Part shown: one piece after another, positions 30,890 to 39,581 of the stretch
Layout of the letters: every line of letters starts with the position of its first letter
Numbering within the stretch: the stretch's first letter is position 1
Source: Caldilineales bacterium
GTDB taxonomy: Bacteria; Chloroflexota; Anaerolineae; JAAEKA01
Assembly (NCBI GenBank): GCA_025055015.1
Contig: JANWYQ010000139.1
Location: 1 to 39,581, forward strand
Length of the DNA: 39,581 nt
Direction of reading: 5' to 3'
Made by a program: the position numbers and the translations under genes
The notes under the pieces: model-generated
The model's database searches: none
What the model was told of the DNA's origin: nothing
Seen by the model: only the letters and a program-made list of their open reading frames with translations

Positions 30890-31834
30890 CTACTCCGAGG
30901 CGGACGGGGGCAGGTAGCCAAGCGGATTGACGCGCGCCCCATCGTCGTACACCTCGAAGTGGACATGCGGCCCGGTGGAGTTGCCGGTGCTGCCCACCTG
31001 GCCGATCGCTTGCCCGCGCGCCACCGTTTGGCCCTCCACGACGAAGATGCCGCTGAGGTGGCTGTAGGCGGTGGTAAGGCCGTTGTCGTGGACGATCACC
31101 ACGCGGAAGCCCAGCCAGCCGTCCGGCGAGAAGCGCGCGTAGGCAACGCGACCGCTGTGGCTGGCGTACACCCTGGCGCCGTAGACCGAGGCGATGTCGA
31201 GGGCTCGATGGCGGCTGTGATACCCCTGGGTCACGACCCCGCGCAGCGGCCAGGCCAGGGGATAGCCGCGGGCCGGGCCAGGGGCAGGGATGCGCTCGGC
31301 GTAGTCTAGGCGGCCGTTGGGAATGATCAGCTTCTGGCCAACGCGCAGCTGGCCCGCGGGCCCCACGTTGTTCAGGGGAAACTCGGCAATGTCGGCGGCA
31401 GGCACGCCGTAGCGCCGGGCGATCTCCGCCAAGGTGTCGCCGGCCTTCACGGTGTAGTAGGCCCCCTTCACCGGCAGGATGATCACCTGTTGACCGGGAT
31501 GGATCAGGTCGGGGTTGCGCCGCATCCACTCGTTGGAGAAGCGCAGGGTGTCCACGTCCAGCCCAAAGCGGCGGGCAATAGCCCAGTCGTTGTCCCCCGG
31601 CTGGACGGTGTAGGTGATGACCGCGGGACGCAGCAGCTCCCAACGGGGTGTGGCCGGACCGAACTCGCCCTGGAGCTCGGCCAGCTCGTCGGCATCCCAG
31701 TAGGGGGGGGATAGCGGTGGAATGGCCTGGGCCTGGACGGGCAGCGTCAACAGCGCCAGCAAGAAGACGCCCATCAGGGCCGTCGCCAGGCCAACCGGCA
31801 GCAGGGTCTGGCAGACGGAGGACCGTTTGGACAT
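30890..31834 (-). CDS. Exported LysM and M23 (LytM) domain peptidase
   Basis: 314 aa. A signal peptide (LLPVGLATALMGVFLLALLTLPVQAQA, ends ~37) is followed by two LysM repeats: TYTVQPGDNDWAIARRFGL (~75) and YYTVKAGDTLAEIARRYGV (~125). The M23 domain (~185-305) keeps the zinc set: H and D in RHRALDIASVYG and H-x-H in GPHVHFEVYDDG. The usual H-x4-D-(L/I/F) is present as HRALD. It should bind and cut peptidoglycan, or activate amidases. ATG 31834 follows a promoter whose predicted start point is at or within a few nt of the ATG, so the mRNA may be leaderless; no ribosome-binding site is present. A terminator follows directly. Confidence 0.92.
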   Translation of the reverse strand: MSKRSSVCQTLLPVGLATALMGVFLLALLTLPVQAQAIPPLSPPYWDADELAELQGEFGPATPRWELLRPAVITYTVQPGDNDWAIARRFGLDVDTLRFSNEWMRRNPDLIHPGQQVIILPVKGAYYTVKAGDTLAEIARRYGVPAADIAEFPLNNVGPAGQLRVGQKLIIPNGRLDYAERIPAPGPARGYPLAWPLRGVVTQGYHSRHRALDIASVYGARVYASHSGRVAYARFSPDGWLGFRVVIVHDNGLTTAYSHLSGIFVVEGQTVARGQAIGQVGSTGNSTGPHVHFEVYDDGARVNPLGYLPPSASE

Positions 31835-31841
31835 GGCGGCA

Positions 31842-31870
31842 ATGCTAGCACAGGTCGGCCGGAGGAGCAA
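31842..31870 (-). promoter_or_regulatory. Promoter for the LysM/M23 gene, probably giving leaderless mRNA
   Basis: Minus-strand TTGCTC (31865-31870), 17 bp, extended -10 TGC-TAGCAT (31842-31847). Only 7 nt separate the -10 from the ATG. Confidence 0.6.
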
Positions 31871-31969
31871 GTTCTTTGCCAGGCGGCACTGCGGCGACAC
31901 CAACACCCGGCAAGGCGCCAGGCCCACGGTCGAGCCCCGTCTCTCCCCGCCCCCTGAGGGCCATCAGGC

Positions 31970-33943
31970 TCAGCCGGCCTCCTCGGCGGGCTGAGCCATC
32001 GCTTGCACCTTGGCCACGTCCTCGCTGTTGCCGATCACCGCGGCCGCGTCGCCGGCCAGCAGCCGAAAGGAGCCGCCCGGGTTGGTGATCAGCTGGCCCT
32101 CCCGCAGCACCGCCACCACCGACACCCCCGTCTGACGCCGCACGTCCAGCTCCCGCAGGCTCTTGCCGGCCCACGGGCTGCCCTCCGGGATCGGCAGCCA
32201 CTCCATCTCCAGCAGGCGGGCCGCGCTGCGCAGGCGGGCCAGCTCCTGGTAGTCGCTGTGCACCTGGAACAGGGGCGCGTACATCTCGTCGCGCACCGCA
32301 TCGGTGAAGCGCTGGATCTCGATGGGCGGGATGTCCAGGTGCAACAACGTCTGCCGCGTCATCTCCAGGCCGGCCTCGAACTCCGGCTGCACCACCTCGT
32401 ACACCCCCATGGCGTGCAGGGCGCGCAGGTGTTCCAGGCCCTCGGCCCGCGCCACGATGTGCACCGTCGGGTTAAGGCGACGGACCTCGGCCACGGTGGC
32501 CTGGACGGTGATGGCGGCCGGCACCGTCACCAGCACCAGCCGGGCGCGGTCCACCTGCGCCGCCTCCAACACCACCTGTTGGCTGGCGTCGCCGTAGATG
32601 ATGGGCATGGTGTCCTGTTTGAGCGCCTCCACCCGGCGCCCGTCCAGCTCGATAACTACAAAGGGCCAGCCGATGCGCCTGAGCACCTGGGCCACCGCCG
32701 AGCCAACCCGGCCGCCGCCCGCGATGACCACGTGGTCCTGCAGCCCGCCTGCGGGCAGGTTGATGGTGCGCAGCGGCTCGTGCTTGAACCAGCGTTTGCG
32801 CAGGGCGTACAGCCGATCGGTCTGGCCCGCCACCAGCGGCGTCAGCACCATAGTGACCACTGCGGTGGTGATGATCAAGGCGTAGAGCTGCTGATCAATG
32901 AAGCCCCCGCGCAGGCCGTTGCGCGCCAACACGAAGGAGAACTCGCCGATCTGGAACAGCCCCATTGCCACCGCCAGCGGCGCCACGTTGCCGTAGCCGA
33001 AGCCCCAGGTCAGCGCGCCGAAGATGGCCATCTTGCCCAGCGCCACCACTATCATCACCGCCAGCACCAGGCCTAGGTTCTCCACCAAGAAGCCAGGGTC
33101 CAACAGCATGCCCACCGACGTGAAGAAGAGCAGGCCGAAGAGGTCGCGCAGGGGGATGATGTCGCTCAGCGCCTGGTGGGCGTAGTCCGACTCGCTGAGC
33201 ACCAGGCCTGCCACGAACGCACCGAAGGCGAAGGACAGGCCGAACAGGTAGGAGACCAAGCCGATCCCCAGGCCCAAAGCCGTCACCGCCAGCAGGAAGA
33301 GCTCGCGCGAGTTCCAACGCGCCACCGCCGCCATAATCCAGGGGATCACCCGCGTGCCCACGTAGACCATGCCGGCCAGGAAAAGGGCCGCGCGCACCCC
33401 TGCCCACGCCAGCGCCGGCAACCCCGCCTCCGGGCTGTCTAACAGCGGCAGGATGATCATCATCGGGATCACCGCAAGGTCCTGGACGATCAACATGCCA
33501 ATCATCACCCGGCTGGAGAGGGTGCCCAGCCGCCCCTGGCTGGCCAGGGTCTTGAGGACGACCATGGTGCTGGAGAGGGCGATCATGCTGCCGAACCACA
33601 CCGAGGCCGTGGTGGTCCACCCCAGCCCCTGGCCGATCCCCACTCCCAACAGGATGGTCAGGAGGATCTGCAGCGGCGTGCCCACAAAGGCGATGCGGCG
33701 CACCGGCTGCAGCTCCTTCAACGAGAACTCCAGTCCCAGGGCGAACAACAGCAACGCCACGCCGATCTCGGCCAGCAGCTCGATCTCGTGGATGTCGGAA
33801 ATGGCGATCCCGCCCGTGTTGGGCCCCAAAAGCACCCCCACCAGGATGTAGCCGACCACCAACGGCTGGCGCAGCCGCTGGGCAATCAGCCCGCCGACCA
33901 GGCCACCCACCACAATGAGCGCTATGTCCGCTGCGATGCCCAA
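31970..33943 (-). CDS. KefB/KefC-type CPA2 cation/proton antiporter with TrkA-N and TrkA-C domains
   Basis: 657 aa. About twelve membrane helices form the Na+/H+-exchanger core (residues ~1-385), with [53 protein letters not shown] and [14 protein letters not shown] TrkA-N/RCK domain follows at ~405-520 ([18 protein letters not shown], the nucleotide-binding G-x-G-x2-G) and a TrkA-C domain at ~565-645. It should export K+ or exchange a cation for protons under nucleotide control. I take TTG 33943 (GGAGG 7 nt upstream); the extra 42 residues in the track lie in promoter sequence. Downstream is 135 nt with only the next promoter. Confidence 0.9.
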   Translation of the reverse strand: MGIAADIALIVVGGLVGGLIAQRLRQPLVVGYILVGVLLGPNTGGIAISDIHEIELLAEIGVALLLFALGLEFSLKELQPVRRIAFVGTPLQILLTILLGVGIGQGLGWTTTASVWFGSMIALSSTMVVLKTLASQGRLGTLSSRVMIGMLIVQDLAVIPMMIILPLLDSPEAGLPALAWAGVRAALFLAGMVYVGTRVIPWIMAAVARWNSRELFLLAVTALGLGIGLVSYLFGLSFAFGAFVAGLVLSESDYAHQALSDIIPLRDLFGLLFFTSVGMLLDPGFLVENLGLVLAVMIVVALGKMAIFGALTWGFGYGNVAPLAVAMGLFQIGEFSFVLARNGLRGGFIDQQLYALIITTAVVTMVLTPLVAGQTDRLYALRKRWFKHEPLRTINLPAGGLQDHVVIAGGGRVGSAVAQVLRRIGWPFVVIELDGRRVEALKQDTMPIIYGDASQQVVLEAAQVDRARLVLVTVPAAITVQATVAEVRRLNPTVHIVARAEGLEHLRALHAMGVYEVVQPEFEAGLEMTRQTLLHLDIPPIEIQRFTDAVRDEMYAPLFQVHSDYQELARLRSAARLLEMEWLPIPEGSPWAGKSLRELDVRRQTGVSVVAVLREGQLITNPGGSFRLLAGDAAAVIGNSEDVAKVQAMAQPAEEAG

Positions 33944-34040
33944 AAGCGAACCTCCTCCGGGGCCGCGGGCGCTGGCCGTGTCCGCCGCCCGGCGAGCGGA
34001 GCCCGGCTGCCGCTGGCGCCGACAGTCCTGTGTGTGGCTC

Positions 34041-34069
34041 AGTATACAACAGCCCGGCAGGCCGGCCAA
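34041..34069 (-). promoter_or_regulatory. Promoter for the antiporter gene
   Basis: Minus-strand TTGGCC (34064-34069), 17 bp, TATACT (34041-34046); leader about 90 nt. Divergent from and only 12 bp away from the plus-strand promoter at 34082-34110. Confidence 0.65.
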
Positions 34070-34081
34070 CTCCGCCGGCGC

Positions 34082-34110
34082 TTGTCGTGCCTAAAGCCCT
34101 GTGCTACAAT
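34082..34110 (+). promoter_or_regulatory. Promoter reading toward the glycosidase/ABC transporter genes
   Basis: TTGTCG (34082-34087), 17 bp, extended -10 TGCTACAAT (TACAAT 34105-34110). The -10 is identical to that of the rfbD promoter. The first clear gene begins 455 nt downstream. Confidence 0.65.
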
Positions 34111-34571
34111 GCATAGCGTGCGGCCTTCTCGTCCGGCGTCGGTCGGGCTTCCACGGCGCAGGAGGTTGCTAGGCCGCCTCCCTTCGCTGACACGGCGACC
34201 CTCCGCAGGGCCCCAGCGGCGCCTGCGCCCCCTGCTGGCTTGCCGCGGAATTGCTGGACGCCCTCGTGGATTGACGCCACGCTTCACCCCGACACCGGCA
34301 CGCCAGACCGGCTCGACACGCTGGCCGAGCAGGTGAACTTCCCTAGCGCAGTGGCGCGCCCGTGGGACCTCGGACAGCTGCCAACGGGTGAGACCATCGC
34401 CGAAGTCCGCCGACCGGGGCGGCGCAAGGTGGTGAACGGGTGTGGCTGGCCGACGTCCCCAGCGGATCACCTGCTTCGCTGCTGGCCTTGGCTGCCGGAG
34501 CTGCCCTGCCTAGGGACAACGGCCGGCCCATGTCAGCGAGGACCCCAACCTGGCCTACGTGCAGCCTCCCA
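34111..34571 (+). other. 461-nt stretch between promoter and glycosidase start: possible decayed coding sequence or long leader
   Basis: No intact gene is found. Yet protein-like segments with mostly G/C third positions occur in successive frames: DTGTPDRLDTLAEQVNFPS and LPTGETIAEVRRPGRRK (about 34290-34435), then VWLADVPSGSPASLLALAA (about 34440-34500), then SEDPNLAYVQPPNVHKLGR and TGA (about 34534-34590, overlapping the glycosidase start). One gene broken by two frameshifts, by mutation or sequencing error, would explain this. I do not recognise the product. The alternative is a long structured leader; I saw no known riboswitch or T-box core. Confidence 0.35.
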
Positions 34572-35903
<1,332 letters not shown>

Positions 35904-35912
<9 letters not shown>

Positions 35913-36066
35913 TGGCCAATGGTCAATGGTCAATGGTCAATGGTTAATGGTTAACGGCCAACGAAAGTTCCTGCCCGCCGCTCAAACACCCACTTCACCG
36001 TCCACCGTTTACCGTTCACCGTTTACCGTTCACCGTTTACCGTTCACCGTCTACCGTTCACCGTTC
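35904..36066. repeat. Two facing heptanucleotide repeat arrays upstream of the sugar-binding protein gene
   Basis: Array 1 (35904-35959) is eight in-phase heptads of AATGGTC type (AATGGCT, AATGGCC, three AATGGTC, two AATGGTT, AACGGCC). Array 2 (35997-36066) is ten in-phase heptads of ACCGTTC/ACCGTTT type. Array 2 is roughly complementary to array 1 (NAAYGGN against NAACGGT), so the RNA can fold into a long imperfect hairpin with a 37-nt centre. Array 1 contains the stop codon of the glycosidase gene. Confidence 0.9.
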
Positions 36067-36144
36067 ACCTTCCCCTACGTCCGAATGCTGCGCCCTGATC
36101 CGGCGTGGCGCCTCTTGGTAGACCGTTTCAAAGGAGGAACGCGT

Positions 36145-37494
36145 ATGCCTAACCGAACCTTCGTCCTGGCGACCAGCTGGCTGGTCATCGTTGTGCTGGC
36201 GATCAGCGCCTGCGCGCCGCCCCTCACTCCCGTGCCGGCACAGCCACCGGCCGCCGAGCAGCCCGCGCCCGCGCCGGCAGCCCAGCCGGTCACTATCACC
36301 TGGGCCTTCTGGGGCAGCCCGGAGGAGGCAGCCAGCCACAAGCTGGTGGCCGACGCCTTCATGGCGCTACATCCGGAGATCAAAATTGAGACATGGAACC
36401 AGCCCTGGAGCGAGTACTTCACCAAGATCCAGGCGCTGTGGGCCAGCGGCGACAGCAAGACGATCCCCGACGTCGCCTTCCTCTGGCCCACGCCCAAGTA
36501 CGCGGCCGAGGGCGTGCTGGAGAACCTCGATCCCTACATCCAAAAGTCCGGCTACAACCTAAACGACTACTGGCCCGGCCTGCTGGAGTCGGCCATGTAC
36601 CAGGGCAGCGTGTACGGGCTCCCGCGCGACATCGAGGTCAACGTCCTGTACTACAACAAGGACCTGTTCGACGCCGCCGGGGTTGAGTACCCCAACCCCA
36701 ACTGGACCTGGGACGACCTGCTGGCCGCGGCAGAGAAGCTGACGGTGAAGGACGCCAGCGGCAACGTGACCCGCTATGCCCTGGCGGCCGAGGGCGGCAA
36801 GTACGCCAAGTGGGTGAACCAGAACGGCGGGGCCATCCTGGACGACTACCGCAACCCCTCCAAGTGCATGCTGGCCGAGCCGGCCTCCATCCAGGCGATC
36901 CAGTTCTTCGCCGACATGATGGCCAAGGGCTACGCCATGCGCGACGCGGACCTGGCCCAGGCCGGCGGCGACGCGGCGGTCTTCCAGAGCGGCCAGGCGG
37001 CCATGATCCTGCAGAACACCAGCCGCGTGTCGGCCTTCAACGCCGCGGGCATGAACTACGACGTCAGCGTCGTGCCGATCCCCAAGGGCGGCAAGCGCTG
37101 GAACCCGGCGGGCGGCGCGGCGTGGGTGATGAGCAGCGGCAGCGACAACAAGGAGGCTGCCTGGACCTTCCTGCAGTGGCTGCAGAGCGCCGACGGCGGC
37201 CAGAAGATCTACACCCAGCGCGGCGAGATTTTCCCCGCGCTGCAGTCGGTGGCCAACTCACCGGTGTTCAAGACCGACCAGCCGCCGGCTAACAAGCAGG
37301 CGATCATAGACGAGGCGGCGGCCTCCGGCGTGGGCGCCTTCGGCTACTTCCCCGAGTGGGACGAGCTGGACAGCTCCATCATCGGCCCGGCGCTGCAGCG
37401 GATCTGGGCCGGTGAGGCGCAGGCCGCCGACATCCTGCCGCAGGTCTGCGAACAGGTGAACCAGTTCCTGAAGGACCACGGGTATCCCAAGTAA
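36145..37494 (+). CDS. Sugar ABC transporter substrate-binding lipoprotein (CUT1 family)
   Basis: 449 aa. The lipoprotein signal ends in AISAC (Cys about residue 23), followed by a Pro/Ala-rich spacer and a family 1 solute-binding fold: VTITWAFWGSPEEAASHKLVADAF, IPDVAFLWPTPKYAAEG, YGLPRDIEVNVLYYNKDLFDAAGVEYP, AAWVMSSGSDNKEAAWTFLQWL. It captures a sugar or oligosaccharide outside the membrane for the two permeases downstream. ATG 36145 follows AAAGGAGG by 7 nt, the strongest ribosome-binding site here. Heptad arrays upstream and a long stem-loop downstream flank the gene, which may set its mRNA level above that of the permeases. The ligand is not predictable by eye. Confidence 0.95.
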   Translation: MPNRTFVLATSWLVIVVLAISACAPPLTPVPAQPPAAEQPAPAPAAQPVTITWAFWGSPEEAASHKLVADAFMALHPEIKIETWNQPWSEYFTKIQALWASGDSKTIPDVAFLWPTPKYAAEGVLENLDPYIQKSGYNLNDYWPGLLESAMYQGSVYGLPRDIEVNVLYYNKDLFDAAGVEYPNPNWTWDDLLAAAEKLTVKDASGNVTRYALAAEGGKYAKWVNQNGGAILDDYRNPSKCMLAEPASIQAIQFFADMMAKGYAMRDADLAQAGGDAAVFQSGQAAMILQNTSRVSAFNAAGMNYDVSVVPIPKGGKRWNPAGGAAWVMSSGSDNKEAAWTFLQWLQSADGGQKIYTQRGEIFPALQSVANSPVFKTDQPPANKQAIIDEAAASGVGAFGYFPEWDELDSSIIGPALQRIWAGEAQAADILPQVCEQVNQFLKDHGYPK

Positions 37495-37535
37495 GGGGGA
37501 AGGAAACCGGGCAAAGCAAGGAAACAAGGGCAAGC

Positions 37536-37605
37536 GGAGATAGGTAGACGAGGGGCGGCGCGTAGGTGCGTAGCCGGCGCGCCCGCCTCTTGTCTGCCTG
37601 TCTCC
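37536..37605 (+). repeat. Long intercistronic stem-loop between binding protein and permease genes
   Basis: GGAGATAGGTAGACGAGGGGCGG (37536-37558) pairs along all 23 positions with 37583-37605 when G-U pairs are allowed (four wobbles), and an inner CGCG/CGCG stem extends it. No T-run follows, so it is not a standard terminator. Such structures often stabilise the upstream binding-protein mRNA. Confidence 0.8.
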
Positions 37606-37628
37606 CTCCCCCCGTCAACGGCCGCTCC

Positions 37629-38582
37629 ATGCACCCGCGCGACACGCTTCAGGCTCCCTCGCCCATCAGAGAGCGCCGCAGCCTCTTCCGCTGGCAGCCC
37701 GACCAGCAGTGGGAGGCGTACCTGTTCCTGTTGCCCAGCTTTCTCGGCCTGCTGGTCTTCGTGGTGCTGGCAGTGGTGCTGTCCCTGGGCATCAGCTTCC
37801 AGGACTGGGGGCTAGCCGGCCCTAAGGGATGGGTAGGCCTCGCTAACTACCGGGCCGTGTGGCGCGACCCTGTGTTCTGGCAGACCTTCCGCAACACGGC
37901 CTTCTACATCGTGACCATCGTGCCGGCGCAGCTGGCCTTGGGCCTGGCCATGGCCGTGGCCCTGAACCAGGCCGGCCGCGGCACCGTCGTCTACCGCTTG
38001 ATCTACTTCATGCCGGTGGTGACCACCATCGTGGCCGGCGCGATCGTGTTTCGCCTGCTGTTCAGCACCAACGGCCCGGTGAACTCCCTGATCGCCGACG
38101 TGGCCGCCCTGTTCGGCGCCACGGTCAAGCTGCCCAACTGGCTGGGCAGCAGCACCTACTCCAAGTGGGCCGTGGTCATGCTGACCCTGTGGAAGAACAC
38201 GGGATTCACCATGGTGGTCTACCTGGCCGCGCTGCAAGCGGTGCCGCAGGAGCTGTACGACGCAGCCAGCAGCGACGGCGCCAACGCCTGGCAGCGCTTC
38301 CGCCACGTCACCGTGCCCATGATCAGCGCCACCACCTTCTTCCTGTTCGTGCTGCAGACCATCGGCGCGTTCCAGCTCTTCACCGAGCCCTTTGTGCTGA
38401 CCAACGGCGGCCCGGCCAACTCCTCCATGAGCGTGGTGCAATACATCTACCAGAACGCCTTCCGCTTCACGCGCATGGACAAGGCCTCGGCCATCGCCTG
38501 GTTCCTGTTCCTCTTCATCTTTGCCTTCACGCTGGTGCAGAACCGCCTGCAGCGGCGGTGGGTGTACTACGAGACGGAGTGA
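37629..38582 (+). CDS. Sugar ABC transporter permease, MalF-like (CUT1)
   Basis: 317 aa with six membrane helices. Helix 1 is LFLLPSFLGLLVFVVLAVVL, and TFRNTAFYIVTIVPAQLALGLAMAVAL marks the start of the conserved core. The EAA-type loop that contacts the ATPase is ELYDAASSDGANAWQRFRHVTVPMI (near residue 215). ATG 37629 lacks a clear ribosome-binding site; the 21 extra residues in the track are repeat-derived. It works with the permease 9 nt downstream; the ATPase must come from elsewhere, as is common for CUT1 systems that share an MsmX-like subunit. Confidence 0.94.
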   Translation: MHPRDTLQAPSPIRERRSLFRWQPDQQWEAYLFLLPSFLGLLVFVVLAVVLSLGISFQDWGLAGPKGWVGLANYRAVWRDPVFWQTFRNTAFYIVTIVPAQLALGLAMAVALNQAGRGTVVYRLIYFMPVVTTIVAGAIVFRLLFSTNGPVNSLIADVAALFGATVKLPNWLGSSTYSKWAVVMLTLWKNTGFTMVVYLAALQAVPQELYDAASSDGANAWQRFRHVTVPMISATTFFLFVLQTIGAFQLFTEPFVLTNGGPANSSMSVVQYIYQNAFRFTRMDKASAIAWFLFLFIFAFTLVQNRLQRRWVYYETE

Positions 38583-38591
38583 GGGCCGCGG

Positions 38592-39443
38592 ATGCTAGAG
38601 ACCCCTCGACAGCGCTCTCGTTTGGGTATGAGCCGGCCTGCGCAGGTCGCCCTGCACGCGGCGCTCATCGCGGGCAGCGCGATCATGGTGGCACCGTTCG
38701 TGGTGATGCTGGTGGTGTCGCTGGTGCCCACGGAGGCGTTCATGGCGCGGCGCTTCCAGCTGGCGGAGATGAGCCTGGACAACTACCTCCAGGTGTTCAA
38801 GGCGGTCCCCTTCGGCCGCTACTATCTGAACAGCATCCTTGTCGCGGTAAGCGTCACCACCGGGCAGGTGTTGATCTCGTCCCTGGCCGCGTTTGCCTTT
38901 GCTCGCCTGCGCTTCAAGGGCCGCGAGACCCTCTTCCTGCTCTACTTGGCCACCTTGATGATCCCCTTCCCGGTGACCCTCATCCCCAACTTCCTGATCA
39001 TCAACCGGCTGGGCTGGTACAACACCTATCCTGCGCTGGTCGTGCCCGGCCTGTTCAGCGCGTTCAGCACCTTCCTGCTGCGCCAGTACTACCGCACCAT
39101 CCCCGCCGAGCTGGATGAGGCCGCGCGCATGGACGGCGCCTCCAGCCTGCGCATCTGGTGGCAAATCATCGTGCCGCTGAGCGGGCCGGTGCTGGCCACC
39201 CTGGCGATCTTCGTCTTTCAGAACACCTGGAACGAGTTCCTGTGGCCGCTGGTGGTCACCACCTCAGAGGAGATGCGCACGATCCCCGTGGGCCTCTCCT
39301 ACTTCGTCGGCCAGTACAGCACGGCGTGGGGGTTGCTGATGGCCGGCTCGGTGATTGCAGTGCTGCCGATCCTGGCTATCTACGTTGTCGCCCAGAAGTG
39401 GTTCGTGCAGGGGATCGCCCTGTCGGGGCTAGGGGGACGCTAA
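38592..39443 (+). CDS. Sugar ABC transporter permease, MalG-like (CUT1)
   Basis: 283 aa with six membrane helices. The core begins with YYLNSILVAVSVTTGQVLISSLAAFAFARL, and the EAA loop is ELDEAARMDGASSLRIWWQIIVPLSGP (near residue 180), closer to consensus than in its partner. FQNTWNEFLWPLV is typical for MalG-type subunits. ATG 38592 is 9 nt after the first permease stop with GAGGG 6 nt upstream. No terminator can be recognised before the converging ZIP gene. Confidence 0.95.
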   Translation: MLETPRQRSRLGMSRPAQVALHAALIAGSAIMVAPFVVMLVVSLVPTEAFMARRFQLAEMSLDNYLQVFKAVPFGRYYLNSILVAVSVTTGQVLISSLAAFAFARLRFKGRETLFLLYLATLMIPFPVTLIPNFLIINRLGWYNTYPALVVPGLFSAFSTFLLRQYYRTIPAELDEAARMDGASSLRIWWQIIVPLSGPVLATLAIFVFQNTWNEFLWPLVVTTSEEMRTIPVGLSYFVGQYSTAWGLLMAGSVIAVLPILAIYVVAQKWFVQGIALSGLGGR

Positions 39444-39454
39444 CGCCCGCCGGC

Positions 39455-39581
39455 TCAGACCGCAAAGATGTTCTGCAGCAGCATCATGGCCAGGAAGCCG
39501 AACATGCCCGCGCCGGCGCTGGCCAGGCGCTGGGAGCCGGTGGCGCGGCTCTCGGGGATCATCTCGCTGAGCACCAGGAAG
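39455..39581 (-). CDS. ZIP-family divalent metal transporter, C-terminal end only
   Basis: The last 42 codons of a minus-strand gene that enters from the right edge. The translation FLVLSEMIPESRATGS, then a Gly/Ala-rich helix GAGMFGFLAMMLLQNIFAV and TGA, matches the end of ZIP metal transporters, where the E-M-I-P-E motif on helix V binds the metal; the usual His after it (ESH) is Arg here. The gene converges on the permease operon with an 11-nt gap. Too little is present to predict the metal. Confidence 0.7.
   Translation of the reverse strand, partial: FLVLSEMIPESRATGSQRLASAGAGMFGFLAMMLLQNIFAV

Noticed and set aside
34111-34571. T-box leader
   Set aside because: AAGGTGGTGAACGGG resembles the T-box core only partly (no ACCGCG), and the downstream gene is not a tRNA synthetase or amino acid gene.

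Overview
The window reads as a chromosomal segment of a high-GC (about two-thirds G+C by eye) member of the Chloroflexota, probably near Anaerolineae/Caldilineae. This is inferred from bacterial translin, Pro/Thr-linker secreted proteins ending in a short Y-[LI]-P motif, heptanucleotide intergenic repeats, CUT1 sugar transport, many Cas4-like/RecB proteins without CRISPR, and the gene styles. No rRNA, tRNA, CRISPR array, transposase or phage gene was seen. Most genes lie on the minus strand. Promoters with 17-bp spacers and several hairpin terminators can be read directly.

Layout. (1) 1-6.3 kb, minus: an incomplete membrane protein with three cyclic-nucleotide-binding-like and two bacterial PH modules; an enolase-superfamily racemase/MenC with a COG3375-type GNAT partner; a DUF2089-DUF4097 pair behind an AT-rich promoter with TTGAGA boxes. 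(2) 6.5-10.9 kb, minus: a membrane-anchored SARP/BTAD-type regulator, then a very compact five-gene cluster DUF3467 > translin > Cas4-like N-terminal module > L,D-transpeptidase > Cas4-like nuclease module. The Cas4-like protein is split between two transmembrane helices, with a cell-wall enzyme gene between the halves. This is the most unusual system in the window. (3) 11-13.4 kb, minus: kbl and tdh, the threonine-to-glycine pathway. (4) 13.5-15.5 kb, plus: an RmlD-type reductase and a family 2 glycosyltransferase. (5) 15.6-22.6 kb, minus: a methyltransferase, membrane protein and polysaccharide deacetylase joined by 4-base overlaps; then a WlbB-like acetyltransferase, WlbA-like oxidoreductase and Rad50/SbcC ATPase, also joined by 4-base overlaps. 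(6) 22.8-30.8 kb, minus: two large paralogous secreted glycosidase-like proteins flanking a priming sugar transferase, then a methyltransferase. (7) 30.9-34 kb, minus: a LysM/M23 envelope peptidase and a KefB/C-type cation/proton antiporter. (8) 34.1-39.4 kb, plus: an (alpha/alpha)6-barrel glycosidase followed by a CUT1 sugar ABC transporter (binding protein and two permeases, no ATPase). The binding-protein gene is bracketed by heptad-repeat arrays and a long intercistronic stem-loop. The window ends inside a ZIP metal transporter gene on the minus strand.

Functional picture: envelope polysaccharide/glycoprotein building (sugar transferase, GT2, RmlD, WlbA/B, deacetylase, secreted paralogs), cell-wall remodelling (L,D-transpeptidase, LysM/M23), sugar uptake and hydrolysis, and amino-acid salvage (kbl/tdh, racemase/GNAT). 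Nearly all large plus-strand ORFs in 0.8-30 kb are shadows of minus-strand genes.
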